A DNA stretch of 64,000 bases from Pseudomonadota bacterium (GTDB lineage Bacteria > Pseudomonadota > Gammaproteobacteria > Steroidobacterales > Steroidobacteraceae): the NCBI GenBank assembly GCA_018241525.1, contig JAFEDR010000010.1, positions 372,001 through 436,000 on the forward strand, read 5' to 3'. The translations under genes and the position numbers were made by a program. The notes under the pieces were generated by a model. It saw nothing but the letters and a program-made list of their open reading frames with translations. It did no database searches and had not been told where the DNA came from. How positions within the stretch are numbered: the stretch's first letter is position 1; the number at the start of each line of letters is the position of its first letter. This document shows, piece by piece, positions 8,303 to 16,589 of the stretch.

Positions 8303-9300
8303 CGGCGACGGCTCCGGCTGCGGGTGCGGCGGCGGGTGGCGGCGAGCGCCTCGAGGACGCGCGCGAGTTCCTCGGGCAGCGGCTGGCTGACCGCGAAGGT
8401 CTTGCCGCTCGGCCACTCGAAGCTCAGCGACTGCGCGTGCAGGAAGAGCCGGTTGAGCCCGAGCCCCGCCATCTCGGCGTTGTATTCACGGTCGCCGTAC
8501 TTGTCGTCGCCGGCGACCGGGTGGCCGGCGTGCGCCGCGTGCACGCGGATCTGGTGCGTGCGGCCGGTGCCGAGGCGCACCTCCATCAGCGTCGCGCGCG
8601 AGCCGAAGAAGTCGACCGGCTCGAAGGTCGAGTCGGCGGCCTTGCCCTCGGCCTCGACCCGCACGTGGCGGGTGCCGGCGCGCCGGGCACCGGTCGCGAG
8701 CGGCGCGTCGATGACCTTCTTGCCGAGGTTCCACGGTCCCTGCACGAGCGCGAGGTAGCGCTTCTCGACTTTGCCCTCGCGCAGCAGCGCATGCAGCGTG
8801 CGCAGCGCCGCGCGGGTGCGCGCGACCAGCAGCAGGCCGCTCGTGTCGCGGTCGAGGCGGTGCGCGAGCTCGAGCGACTCGTCCGGCCGCGAGGCACGCA
8901 GCGCCTCGATGACGCCGAAGGCGAGCCCGCTGCCGCCGTGCACGGCGAGACCGGCGGGCTTCGCGATCACCAGCACCTCGGGATCCTGGTGCACCACCGC
9001 AGCCTCGACGGCCTCGATCAGCCGGTCCGGCACGCGCCTCGGCTCGTCCGGCGAGGCGACGCGCACCGGCGGCAGGCGCACGTCGTCGCCCGCCGCCACG
9101 CGGTACTCCGGCTTCGCGCGCTTGCCGTTCACGCGTACCTCGCCCTTGCGCAGCAGCCGGTACACGCGCGAGCGCGGCACGCCCTTCAGATGCCGCAGCA
9201 GCCAGTTGTCGAGGCGCTGGCCTTCCTCGCCTTCGGGCACTGCCACGTGGGCCGCGCGAGGCAGGGCCGCGGGTGCCGCGGCCTTCGTTTCGTAAGACAT
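8299..9300 (-). CDS. rluC: 23S rRNA pseudouridine synthase RluC
   Basis: Isomerises uridines in 23S rRNA. It has an N-terminal S4 RNA-binding domain (about residues 26-80) and a RluA-family catalytic domain with HRLDRDTSG, catalytic Asp150. The 333-residue length is normal. It is divergent from rne across a 498-bp leader, the arrangement also found in E. coli, which supports RluC over RluD or RluA. It is coupled to can by a 4-bp overlap. Confidence 0.94.
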   Translation of the reverse strand: MSYETKAAAPAALPRAAHVAVPEGEEGQRLDNWLLRHLKGVPRSRVYRLLRKGEVRVNGKRAKPEYRVAAGDDVRLPPVRVASPDEPRRVPDRLIEAVEAAVVHQDPEVLVIAKPAGLAVHGGSGLAFGVIEALRASRPDESLELAHRLDRDTSGLLLVARTRAALRTLHALLREGKVEKRYLALVQGPWNLGKKVIDAPLATGARRAGTRHVRVEAEGKAADSTFEPVDFFGSRATLMEVRLGTGRTHQIRVHAAHAGHPVAGDDKYGDREYNAEMAGLGLNRLFLHAQSLSFEWPSGKTFAVSQPLPEELARVLEALAATRRRTRSRSRRR

Positions 9301-9487
9301 TGATTTACCGACAGAGATCTGGTAGCTTCACGGTCCGTCAGGCGACTGGCGCATGGTAACGCGAAGCGTTCCGTGGCCAACGCCTCAGCGCGGTTCTCGC
9401 ATCTCGAATCGCCCAGCCTCGAAGGCCCGCACCGCAGGTGCCCGGGGTCCGGCCGGCGAAATGTGTTGCGGCAGCCGCATATTAGTT

Positions 9488-9520
9488 GGTCCGCCATCCC
9501 CCGTCTCGGGTGATCGGACC
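9488..9520 (+). promoter_or_regulatory. Imperfect leader hairpin in rne 5' region
   Basis: GGTCCG (9488-9493) pairs with CGGACC (9515-9520). Inside, ATC-CCC pairs with GGG-GAT with one mismatch, so the whole 33-nt element can fold as one stem. Candidate structural element of the rne leader. Confidence 0.4.
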
Positions 9521-9630
9521 ATCGTTCGGCCGATGACTTGGACGTGCGGCCATGCCGCCCGCGGAAGGGCCACAGCACCGTGGCGCCCCGCGCGACACCG
9601 GTCAACGGGCGCAAGAAGGACTAGAGGCAG

Positions 9631-9670
9631 GGTGCGTCGAGCGATGGTCGGAAGCGACCCGCGACGCGCC
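9631..9670 (+). promoter_or_regulatory. Candidate RNase E autoregulatory hairpin
   Basis: Two-part stem. The outer 9 bp are 9631-9639 with 9662-9670 (one G-U pair). An asymmetric internal loop follows (AGCGAT on the left, CG on the right). The inner 5 bp are 9646-9650 with 9655-9659, closed by a GAAG tetraloop. A stem with an asymmetric internal loop about 130-170 nt before the rne start resembles the hp2 element that RNase E recognises in enterobacteria. I cannot confirm sequence homology. Confidence 0.5.
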
Positions 9671-9798
9671 CGCGATTCCGAAGATGGCTCCACAAGCCCC
9701 ATCCAAGACCCGCTCCCGCCTCGCATCGTTCGCGACGCTCCGACCGTTTTCCGTCGCACTCCACGCATCGGCCCCCGCTGATACCCAAGTAGGGGACC

Positions 9799-12375
9799 AT
9801 GAAGAGAATGCTGATCAATGCGACGCAGGCCGAAGAGCTGCGCGTCGCGCTCGTTGACGGGCAGAAGCTTTACGACCTGTCGATCGAGATTCCGTCGAAG
9901 GAACAGAAGAAGGCCAACATCTACAAGGGCCGGATCACCCGGGTCGAACCGAGCCTCGAGGCCGCCTTCGTCGACTACGGCGCCCAGCGCCACGGCTTCC
10001 TGCCGCTGAAGGAAGTCGCTAAGGAATACTTCAAGGCGCAGCCGCAGGGCGGCCGCATGAACATCCGCGAGCTCCTGACCGAGGGCCAGGAGATCGTGGT
10101 GCAGGTCGAGAAGGAGGAACGCGGCAACAAGGGGGCGGCGCTCACCACCTTCATCAGCCTGGCCGGCCGCTTCCTGGTGCTGATGCCGAACAACCCGCGC
10201 GCCGGCGGCGTCTCGCGCCGCATCGAGGGCGAGGAGCGCGACCTGACGCGCGAGGCGATGGAAGGCCTGCAGATCCCGGACGGCATGGGCGCGATCGTGC
10301 GCACCGCCGGCGTCGGCCGCAGCACCGAAGAGCTGCAGTGGGACCTCGACAACCTGCGCACCAACTGGGACGCGATCGACGCGGCCACTAAGGACCGGCA
10401 GGCGCCCTTCCTCGTCTACCAGGAGAGCGACGCGGTCGCCCGCAGCATCCGCGACTACCTGTCGGACGACATCGGCGAGGTGCTCTGCGACGACGACGGC
10501 GCGCATGCGCGCGCGCTTGAGTACATGAAGCGCTTCATGCCGCCCGAGGCGATGCGCAAGCTGAAGTACTACTCGGACGAGGTGCCGCTCTTCACGCGCT
10601 TCCAGATCGAGAGCCAGATCGAGTCGGCGCACTCGCACAAGGTGAACCTGCCCTCCGGCGGCAGCCTCGTGATCGACCACACCGAGGCGCTGGTGTCGAT
10701 CGACATCAACTCGGCGCGTGCCACCCGCGGCTCCGACATCGAGACCACCGCGACCAACACCAACCTCGAGGCGGCCGACGAGATCGCACGCCAGCTGCGC
10801 ATCCGCGACCTCGGCGGGCTGATCGTGATCGACTTCATCGACATGGAGTCGACCAAGAACCAGCGCGCGGTCGAGGACCGGCTGCGCGACGCGGTCAAGA
10901 TGGACCGCGCGCGGATCCAGATCGGGCGCATCTCGCGCTTCGGCCTGCTCGAGATGTCGCGCCAGCGCCTGCGGCCGTCGCTCGGCGAGTCGACCCACAT
11001 CACCTGCCCGCGCTGCGTCGGCCTCGGCACGATCCGCAGCGTCGAGTCGCTGTCGCTCGCGATCCTGCGACTGATCGGCGAGGAGGCGCGCAAGGACCGC
11101 AGCTCCAAGGTCATCGCCCAGCTGCCGGTCGAGGTCGCGACCTTCCTGATCAACGAGAAGCGCGAGTGGCTGCGCGACCTCGAGGACCGCAACAAGGTCG
11201 AGGTCGTGCTGGTGCCGAACCCGCACATGCAGACGCCGAACTACTCGCTGCGCCGGGTGCGCGACGACGAGGCGGGGCTGGCCGAAAACGCCGTGACCAG
11301 CTACCAGCTCGCCGAGCAGCCGGCGCCCGAGATCGCGACCCCGGCCAGCGAGCCGAAAAAGGCGGTCGAGCCGGCCGCGGTGCAGCCGATCATGCCGACC
11401 GAGCCCGCGCCGATGCCGGTCAACGTCTGGACGCCCACCGCGGAGCCTGCGCCCGTGGCAGTGGCGCCCGTGGCTGCGCCGCCGGCGTACCGCGAGGGCA
11501 TCTTCCGCCGCCTCTGGGTGTGGCTCTTTGGCTCGGGCAATCCGCCCGCACCGGCAGCCCGCCCGGAGAGCGGCCGCGCACCACGCGAGGAGCGTGGCGG
11601 CCGCGGGCACCGCGATCGCGACGATCGTCACCGGCACGAACAGCGCGGCCGCGACGGCCGCCATCGCGGCGAGCGACAGGAGCGCGGCGAGCGCGGTGAG
11701 CGCCATGAGCGTGGCCGCCGCGACGAGCGCGGTGGTCGCGAGCGCGACGAGTCGCGCGCCGGCGGACGCGAGGACGGTCGTCCGCGTGACGGCCAGCGCG
11801 ACGGCCAGCGGGAAGGCCAGCGCAATCGCGACGAGCGTCGCGACGGTCGCCGCCCGGAGGCGCGTCACGAGAATCGCCAGGAATCCCGGCCGGCGCCGGC
11901 GGCACCGCCGTCGGGCAATGGCGCGGCGCCAGCCGCCGCCGAGGGAGCCGAGGGGAACGCCGCGCGCGCTGCCGGCGGCGAGTCCGGCGAAGGTCGTGCG
12001 CCGGGCGAGCGCCGCGGTCGTCGCCGCGGTCGCCGTCGCGGCCGCGGCGGTGGCGGTGGAGCCGAGGGCCGGCCGGAGGGTCGTCCCGAGGGACGCACGG
12101 ACGAGCACGCGGCGGAGGCATCGGCCGTGCCGGATATCGGCGACTCCGGCCGCTTCCCGGTGCTCGACGTCGAGGCCTACGAGCGGCAGCAGGCCGCCTC
12201 GCGACCGGCGGAGACGCATGCCGAGCCCGCGCCCTCCTACGAGCCGCCCGCGGCGCATGAGGAACGGCCGGCACCGCCCCCGAGCCCGGCGCCGGTGGCA
12301 GCACCCGCCCCGGCACCAATCGCGGTCAGTGCTCCGCCGGCCGCGCCGACGCCGCACGAGCCACCCGGCGTCTAG
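9799..12375 (+). CDS. rne: Ribonuclease E
   Basis: Essential endoribonuclease and scaffold of the RNA degradosome. Residues 1-520 hold the conserved catalytic half. The S1 domain spans about 36-119, the metal-binding catalytic aspartates are Asp302 and Asp345 (E. coli 303/346), and the zinc-link Cys403 and Cys406 lie in CPRCVGLG. The C-terminal half (about 520-858) is disordered: an Arg/Asp/Glu/Gly-rich tract at about 595-700, then a Pro/Ala-rich tail. The total of 858 residues is shorter than the 1061 of E. coli. The scaffold is poorly conserved in general, so partner sites cannot be assigned. ATG at 9799 with an AGGGGA site. The stop shares a CTAG with the convergent phosphatase gene. Confidence 0.96.
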   Translation: MKRMLINATQAEELRVALVDGQKLYDLSIEIPSKEQKKANIYKGRITRVEPSLEAAFVDYGAQRHGFLPLKEVAKEYFKAQPQGGRMNIRELLTEGQEIVVQVEKEERGNKGAALTTFISLAGRFLVLMPNNPRAGGVSRRIEGEERDLTREAMEGLQIPDGMGAIVRTAGVGRSTEELQWDLDNLRTNWDAIDAATKDRQAPFLVYQESDAVARSIRDYLSDDIGEVLCDDDGAHARALEYMKRFMPPEAMRKLKYYSDEVPLFTRFQIESQIESAHSHKVNLPSGGSLVIDHTEALVSIDINSARATRGSDIETTATNTNLEAADEIARQLRIRDLGGLIVIDFIDMESTKNQRAVEDRLRDAVKMDRARIQIGRISRFGLLEMSRQRLRPSLGESTHITCPRCVGLGTIRSVESLSLAILRLIGEEARKDRSSKVIAQLPVEVATFLINEKREWLRDLEDRNKVEVVLVPNPHMQTPNYSLRRVRDDEAGLAENAVTSYQLAEQPAPEIATPASEPKKAVEPAAVQPIMPTEPAPMPVNVWTPTAEPAPVAVAPVAAPPAYREGIFRRLWVWLFGSGNPPAPAARPESGRAPREERGGRGHRDRDDRHRHEQRGRDGRHRGERQERGERGERHERGRRDERGGRERDESRAGGREDGRPRDGQRDGQREGQRNRDERRDGRRPEARHENRQESRPAPAAPPSGNGAAPAAAEGAEGNAARAAGGESGEGRAPGERRGRRRGRRRGRGGGGGAEGRPEGRPEGRTDEHAAEASAVPDIGDSGRFPVLDVEAYERQQAASRPAETHAEPAPSYEPPAAHEERPAPPPSPAPVAAPAPAPIAVSAPPAAPTPHEPPGV

Positions 12376-12899
12376 CGCGCGCGGGTCCGCAGCTCGTCGA
12401 GGAGGCCGCGCGAGGCCTCCTCGACGAGGTCGAGAACGTCCTCGAACCCGGCCTCGCCGCCGTAGTACGGGTCGGGCACCTCGGTCCGGCCGAGGGCCGG
12501 GGCGTATTCCAGGAAGAGCCCGATCCGCGCCGTCGGCCGCGACGGCGCGATGCGCAGCCCGTCGTCGCGGTTCTGCTCGTCCATGAAGAGCACGTAGTCG
12601 AACCGCGTGAAGTCCTCGCGCAGCAGGCGTCGGGCGCGCAATCCGCCGAGCTCGATCCCCCGACGTCGCGCCGCGGCCTGCGAGCGCGGATCGGGCGCCG
12701 CACCGACGTGGTAGCCGTGTGTGCCGGCCGAGTCGACGCGCAGCGCGAGCCCGGGCGCCTCCCGTGCCGCGACGGCCCGGAAGACGCCTTCCGCGGTGGG
12801 GCTGCGGCAGATGTTGCCCATGCAGACGAAGAGGACCGACAGCGTCTCGGGGGCAGGGTCGCGGCTCACGGGCTCGGCTCGCGGAGAGGACGACCGCAT
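12372..12899 (-). CDS. Low molecular weight protein-tyrosine phosphatase
   Basis: Cysteine phosphatase of the Wzb/PtpA family, often acting on a bacterial tyrosine kinase that controls polysaccharide export. The P-loop [10 protein letters not shown] holds nucleophile Cys26 and Arg32, and the general acid Asp143 is in the DPYY motif. At 175 residues it is about 15-20 longer than the family norm because of an N-terminal extension. A GTG at 12869 would give 165 residues, and neither start has a clear ribosome binding site. It sits between kdsB and rne in Pseudomonas as well. No partner tyrosine kinase is in the window. Confidence 0.92.
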   Translation of the reverse strand: MRSSSPRAEPVSRDPAPETLSVLFVCMGNICRSPTAEGVFRAVAAREAPGLALRVDSAGTHGYHVGAAPDPRSQAAARRRGIELGGLRARRLLREDFTRFDYVLFMDEQNRDDGLRIAPSRPTARIGLFLEYAPALGRTEVPDPYYGGEAGFEDVLDLVEEASRGLLDELRTRAR

Positions 12900-13011
12900 T
12901 GTCGGCCAACGGCGCAGACGCGCAACCGGTCACCAGCTCGCCCGGCGGGTCCGGGGACTGATGAGGCGTACTTGGAGGCCGGCGTCGTTAATTGATTAGA
13001 TACAGAGGCTT

Positions 13012-13041
13012 AGCGAGCTTTTGCAGACTCGGAGCGAGCTT
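13012..13041. repeat. 9-bp direct repeat at two-helical-turn spacing
   Basis: AGCGAGCTT occurs at 13012-13020 and again at 13033-13041, a 21-bp period. It lies in the 225-bp gap between the phosphatase gene and the GH1 gene, next to the most AT-rich patch of that gap (12988-13006). It could be a regulator site for either divergent gene. No clear promoter was found in this gap. Confidence 0.3.
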
Positions 13042-13124
13042 CGGCGGCCGAGCATTCGGCGGGCGAGAGGCGCGCTGCGACCGCCGGCGCGGCTAGGATG
13101 CCGCGCACGTCACCGGAGGCGCCG

Positions 13125-14648
13125 ATGCGGATCGCTCGCTACACCCTGCTCGTGATCGGCCTCCTCACCCTCGCCGGCGCCGTGGCACTCGCTGTCCTCA
13201 CGCCGGACCGGACCGCGCAGACGCGCACCGCGGGGCCCACGGATCGACGGCTCGAGTTCCCGGCGAAGTTCTACTGGGGCGCGGCGCTGGCCGGCCACCA
13301 GGCCGAGACGCGCCAGGCGAGCGACTGGGGCGCCTTCGAGGCCGAGGTCGAGCGCAACGGCCGCTTCGACCACGGCCGCGAGTTCGGCACCACCCTGCCC
13401 GGCCACATCCGCGACTTCGGCGCCTGGCCCGAGACCGTGCGCCGCCAGAAGGCCGCGTTCGACAGCCACTACGAGGAGGACGTGGCGGCGGCCGCCGACA
13501 TGGGCCTCAACGCGCTGCGGACCTCGATCGAGTGGGCGCGGCTCTTCCCCCGCGCGTCGCAGACCGAGCCCGACCCGGCGGGCCTCGCCTACTACGACCG
13601 GCTCTTTGCCACGATGCGCGCGCACGGCATCACGCCGTTCGTCACGCTGTTCCACTACGTCGCGCCGGCCTGGTTCTTCGAGCCGGATGCGGCCGGCCGG
13701 CGCGGCTGGGAGCGGGCGGATGCGCTCGCGCACTGGGAGCGCTTCGTGCGGGCGGTGGCCACGCGCTACGTCCCCGCCGTGCGCCACTTCTGCACGCTGA
13801 ACGAGCCGATGGTGTACCTCTACAGCGGCTACATCGACGGCGTGTACCCGCCGCTCGAGCACCGTCCTGATGCCGCCGCCACCGCCGACGTCTACGCGGC
13901 GCTGCTCGCCGCCCACGCGCTCGCTTACCGCGTGCTGCACGAGGCCGCGGCCACACGCGGCGCGATCGTCGAGGTCGGGATCACGCAGGCGACCCAGGCG
14001 TTCGCGCCGCTGCGCAACTGGCACCCGGCCGACCGTGCGATCGCCGCGCTCGTGACCCAGGCCTGGAACTGGGACTTCCTCGATGCCATCGACAGCGGCC
14101 GGATGCGGATCGCCGCCACCGGCATCGACCGGCCGATCCCGGGCCTCGCCGGGACCCAGGACTACGTCGGCATCAACTACTACACGCGCATCTACATCGA
14201 GGGTCACCTGCTCGACCCCACGCACCCGGACGTGCGCTACCGCGATCCGGCGCGGCCGGCCGAGCCCGTGAACGACATGGGCTGGACGATCTACCCGCAC
14301 GGGCTCTACGAGGTGCTGCGCGGCGCCGGGCGCCGCTACGGCCGCCCCGTCTACATCCTCGAGAACGGCGACTCCGACCGCGCGCTCGATGACCGCGGCC
14401 GGCAGGACTACCTCGCGGCGCACATCCGCGAGACCTGGCTCGCGATCGAGGCCGGGGTCGACGTCCGCTCCTACGTCGTGTGGTCGCTGATCGACAACTT
14501 CGAGTGGGTGGATGGTTTCGACGCGCGCCTCGGACTGATCGCGGTCGACTATCGCGACGGCTTCCGGCGCACGCCGCGCGGCTCGGTGGCGATGCTGCGC
14601 GAGATCACCCGCGGCAACGCGCTGCCGGCACGACTCGCCGGCCGCTGA
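13125..14648 (+). CDS. Membrane-anchored GH1 beta-glycosidase
   Basis: Family 1 glycoside hydrolase of 507 residues. An N-terminal hydrophobic helix (about residues 5-25) without an obvious cleavage site suggests a signal anchor or export to the periplasm. GH1 landmarks in order: FYWGAALAGHQAE, SIEWARLFP, the acid/base Glu227 in TLNEP, GINYYTR, the nucleophile Glu413 in ILENG, and the WSLIDNFEW block. The ATG at 13125 was chosen because a GGAGG site lies 5 bp upstream; an earlier ATG at 13098 would add 9 residues. The substrate is unknown. It is the only sugar-catabolic gene among envelope housekeeping genes here and may be an accessory insertion. Confidence 0.9.
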   Translation: MRIARYTLLVIGLLTLAGAVALAVLTPDRTAQTRTAGPTDRRLEFPAKFYWGAALAGHQAETRQASDWGAFEAEVERNGRFDHGREFGTTLPGHIRDFGAWPETVRRQKAAFDSHYEEDVAAAADMGLNALRTSIEWARLFPRASQTEPDPAGLAYYDRLFATMRAHGITPFVTLFHYVAPAWFFEPDAAGRRGWERADALAHWERFVRAVATRYVPAVRHFCTLNEPMVYLYSGYIDGVYPPLEHRPDAAATADVYAALLAAHALAYRVLHEAAATRGAIVEVGITQATQAFAPLRNWHPADRAIAALVTQAWNWDFLDAIDSGRMRIAATGIDRPIPGLAGTQDYVGINYYTRIYIEGHLLDPTHPDVRYRDPARPAEPVNDMGWTIYPHGLYEVLRGAGRRYGRPVYILENGDSDRALDDRGRQDYLAAHIRETWLAIEAGVDVRSYVVWSLIDNFEWVDGFDARLGLIAVDYRDGFRRTPRGSVAMLREITRGNALPARLAGR

Positions 14649-14665
14649 GTTCAGCGGCCGGCGAG
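14634..14665. terminator. 32-bp palindrome spanning two convergent stops
   Basis: A perfect 15-bp inverted repeat (14634-14648 and 14651-14665) with a GT spacer. The left arm encodes the last LAGR residues and TGA of the GH1 gene; the right arm, on the other strand, encodes the last LAGR residues and TGA of kdsB. It can fold into a very stable hairpin in both transcripts and probably serves as a bidirectional 3' end. No U-tract. Confidence 0.65.
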
Positions 14666-15409
14666 CGCGGCCTCGGCGCGCGCGAGGTCGGCCTCGGTGT
14701 CGACGCCCGGCCCCGGCGCCTCGCGCGCGAGGCCCACCGCGATCTCGAGGCCGTGCTCGAGCGCGCGCAGCTGCTCGAGCCGCTCGGTCTCCTCGAGCGG
14801 CGTCGGCGCCAGCGCCGCGAGCTGCCGCAGGGCCCCGGCGCGATAGGCATAGAGCCCGACGTGCCGCAGCGCCGTCGCGTAGCGCCGCCCGTCGTCGAGC
14901 CCGCCGGCGGCGGCGTCGCGCGCCCACGGCACCGGCGCCCGGCTGAAGTAGAGCGCGCGGCCGCGCACGTCACGCACGGCCTTCACGACGTTCGGGTCGA
15001 GGTACTCGTCGAGCGAGGTGATCGGGGTCACGAGCGTCGCGATCGCCGCCGGCGGCCGCGCCGCGAGGAGTTCGGCGACCGCGGCGATGTTCGACGGCGC
15101 GATCAGCGGCTCGTCGCCCTGCACGTTCACGATGAGGTCGTCGTCCGCGTAGCCCCGCGTACGGGCGACCTCGGCCAGCCGGTCGGTGCCGGACGGATGG
15201 CCGGCGTCCGTGAGCGCGACGTCGGCCCCGAAGGCGCGGCAGGCGGCGGCGATCCGCTCGTCGTCCGTGGCAATCACGACCTCGTGCGCGCCGGCCATGC
15301 GCGCGCGACGGTAGACGTGCTCGATCATCGGCCGGCCGGCGATCAGCCGCAGCGGCTTGCCGGGCAGGCGCGTCGAGGCGTAGCGCGCCGGGACCAGGAC
15401 CCGGAACAT
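14651..15409 (-). CDS. kdsB: CMP-KDO synthetase
   Basis: 3-deoxy-manno-octulosonate cytidylyltransferase, activating KDO for lipopolysaccharide inner-core synthesis. The 252-residue length is typical. The N-terminal VPARYASTRLPGKPL and internal NVQGDEPL motifs are characteristic. Its ATG overlaps the stop of the upstream small gene by one base (TGATG). Last gene of the lol-exb-msbA-lpxK-ycaR-kdsB series; its 3' end lies within a long palindrome shared with the GH1 gene. Confidence 0.96.
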   Translation of the reverse strand: MFRVLVPARYASTRLPGKPLRLIAGRPMIEHVYRRARMAGAHEVVIATDDERIAAACRAFGADVALTDAGHPSGTDRLAEVARTRGYADDDLIVNVQGDEPLIAPSNIAAVAELLAARPPAAIATLVTPITSLDEYLDPNVVKAVRDVRGRALYFSRAPVPWARDAAAGGLDDGRRYATALRHVGLYAYRAGALRQLAALAPTPLEETERLEQLRALEHGLEIAVGLAREAPGPGVDTEADLARAEAALAGR

Positions 15410-15597
15410 CAGCTGGCGAGCGCCGGGTCGTCCCCGGCGAGGCGCCTCGCCTCCTCCTCGAGCAGCACCGGGATCTGGTCGCGGATCGGATAGCCGAGCC
15501 GGTCGGCCCGGCAGACGAGCTCGCCGGTCGGGCGATAGAGCAGCAGCGGCCCCTTGCAGACCGGACAGGCGAGGATGTCGAGCAGCTTCGAGTCCAT
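15409..15597 (-). CDS. ycaR: Trm112-like/UPF0434 small protein (YcaR)
   Basis: A 62-residue protein of the Trm112/YcaR family: LDILACPVCKGPL near the N-terminus and the RLGYPIRDQIPVLLEEEAR block near the middle. Only one CxxC pair (plus one later Cys) is present, so zinc binding may be partial. The ATG at 15597 matches the family start. It lies between lpxK (8-bp gap) and kdsB (1-bp overlap) as in E. coli. Function in LPS synthesis is unproven. Confidence 0.9.
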   Translation of the reverse strand: MDSKLLDILACPVCKGPLLLYRPTGELVCRADRLGYPIRDQIPVLLEEEARRLAGDDPALAS

Positions 15598-15605
15598 GGC
15601 GGCCC

Positions 15606-16586
15606 TCAGGTGCGGCCCACGAGCCGCAGCACGCGCTCGAGGATGGCGTTGGCGTCGTCGGCCGCGAAGTCCGCCTCGACCTCGAGGTAGTGGAGCCCGT
15701 CGGCCGGGAAGCCCTGGCATTTTACGGCATCTTTCTCGGTCATCAGCACCGGCAGGCCGTCGCCGAAGGCGACGTCCGCCGGCCGCAGCCGCGCGTGATC
15801 GGGCAACGGGTGCTCGATCGGCTGCACCCCGGCCGCGCGCAGCGTCGCGAAGAACCGTGCGGGGTCACCGATCCCGGCGACCGCGTGCAGCCGCTGGCCC
15901 GCGAAATCCGCGAGCGGCCGTCGCGTACCGTCGGCAAGCGCGACCACGGCCCCGACCGCGAGCCGCATCGGGAGCTCGCCCGCGGCCGGCACGCCGCCGT
16001 TCAGGATGCGCAGCGCCGCCAGCCGCGCGCGCGAGGCGGGTTCGCGCAGCGGTCCCGCCGGCAGCAGCCGGCCGTTGCCGAAGCGCCGCCGGCCGTCGAT
16101 GACCAGGAATTCCAGGTCGCGCCGCAGCCGGTAGTGCTGCAGGCCGTCGTCCGCGAGGATCACGTCGACCCGCGGCGCCAGCTGCCGCGCGGCCGCGAGC
16201 CGGTCGCGGCCGACCACGACGGTCGCCGGGCAACGCCGCGCGAGCAGCAGTGGCTCATCGCCGACCGTCGCCGGGTCGCTGCCGGCGCCGACCTCGAGCG
16301 GGCCGGTGGCGCTGCCGCCGTGGCCGCGGCTGACGATCCCGACCTGGAGGCCGCGCGCCGTGAGTGCCGTCGCGAGCCACGCCGTGAACGGCGTCTTGCC
16401 GCTGCCGCCGACGGTCAGGTTGCCGACCACGACGACCGGCCTGCCCGGGTGCGCGCTCGCGAGCCAGCCGCGCCGGTAGAGGACGCGGCGTGCCGCGGTG
16501 ATCGCGCCAAACAGCCAGCCGAGCGGTGCCAGCAGCCAGCCGCCCGCCGCGCCCTGGTACCAGACCCGCTCGAGCCAGCGGCGCAT
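15606..16586 (-). CDS. lpxK: Tetraacyldisaccharide 4'-kinase
   Basis: Inner-membrane lipid A kinase that phosphorylates the 4' position of the disaccharide precursor. The 326 residues include an N-terminal membrane-associating segment (about 10-40) and the P-loop at 55-65 (GNLTVGGSGKT). It lies directly downstream of msbA (3-bp gap), the same pairing as in E. coli. Confidence 0.96.
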   Translation of the reverse strand: MRRWLERVWYQGAAGGWLLAPLGWLFGAITAARRVLYRRGWLASAHPGRPVVVVGNLTVGGSGKTPFTAWLATALTARGLQVGIVSRGHGGSATGPLEVGAGSDPATVGDEPLLLARRCPATVVVGRDRLAAARQLAPRVDVILADDGLQHYRLRRDLEFLVIDGRRRFGNGRLLPAGPLREPASRARLAALRILNGGVPAAGELPMRLAVGAVVALADGTRRPLADFAGQRLHAVAGIGDPARFFATLRAAGVQPIEHPLPDHARLRPADVAFGDGLPVLMTEKDAVKCQGFPADGLHYLEVEADFAADDANAILERVLRLVGRT

Positions 16587-16589
16587 CGC

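Larger units (their letters stand above)
9301..9798 (+). promoter_or_regulatory. Long structured leader between rluC and rne
   Basis: A 498-bp stretch without a convincing gene. In E. coli the rne 5' untranslated region is about 360 nt and binds RNase E to control its own synthesis, so this gap is the likely counterpart. It contains at least two stable hairpins (9488-9520 and 9631-9670) and ends with an AGGGGA ribosome binding site at 9791-9796, two bases from the ATG. A TATTAG box at 9480-9485 could be a -10 element, but no good -35 is 16-18 bp upstream. Open frames here do not resemble any protein. Confidence 0.6.

Noticed and set aside
9353..9781. 142-residue plus-strand ORF in the rne leader
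   Set aside because: No ribosome binding site, mixed third positions, and it covers hairpins expected of an untranslated leader.
11580..11880. Short tandem-like repeats in DNA
   Set aside because: They are low-complexity Arg/Asp/Glu/Gly codons in the disordered RNase E tail, not a CRISPR or satellite array; spacing is irregular.
9385..12933. Very long open frame on the minus strand opposite rne
   Set aside because: It lies wholly antisense to rne and the phosphatase gene, has low-complexity Ala/Arg/Val composition and no recognisable domain; long antisense frames are expected at this GC content.
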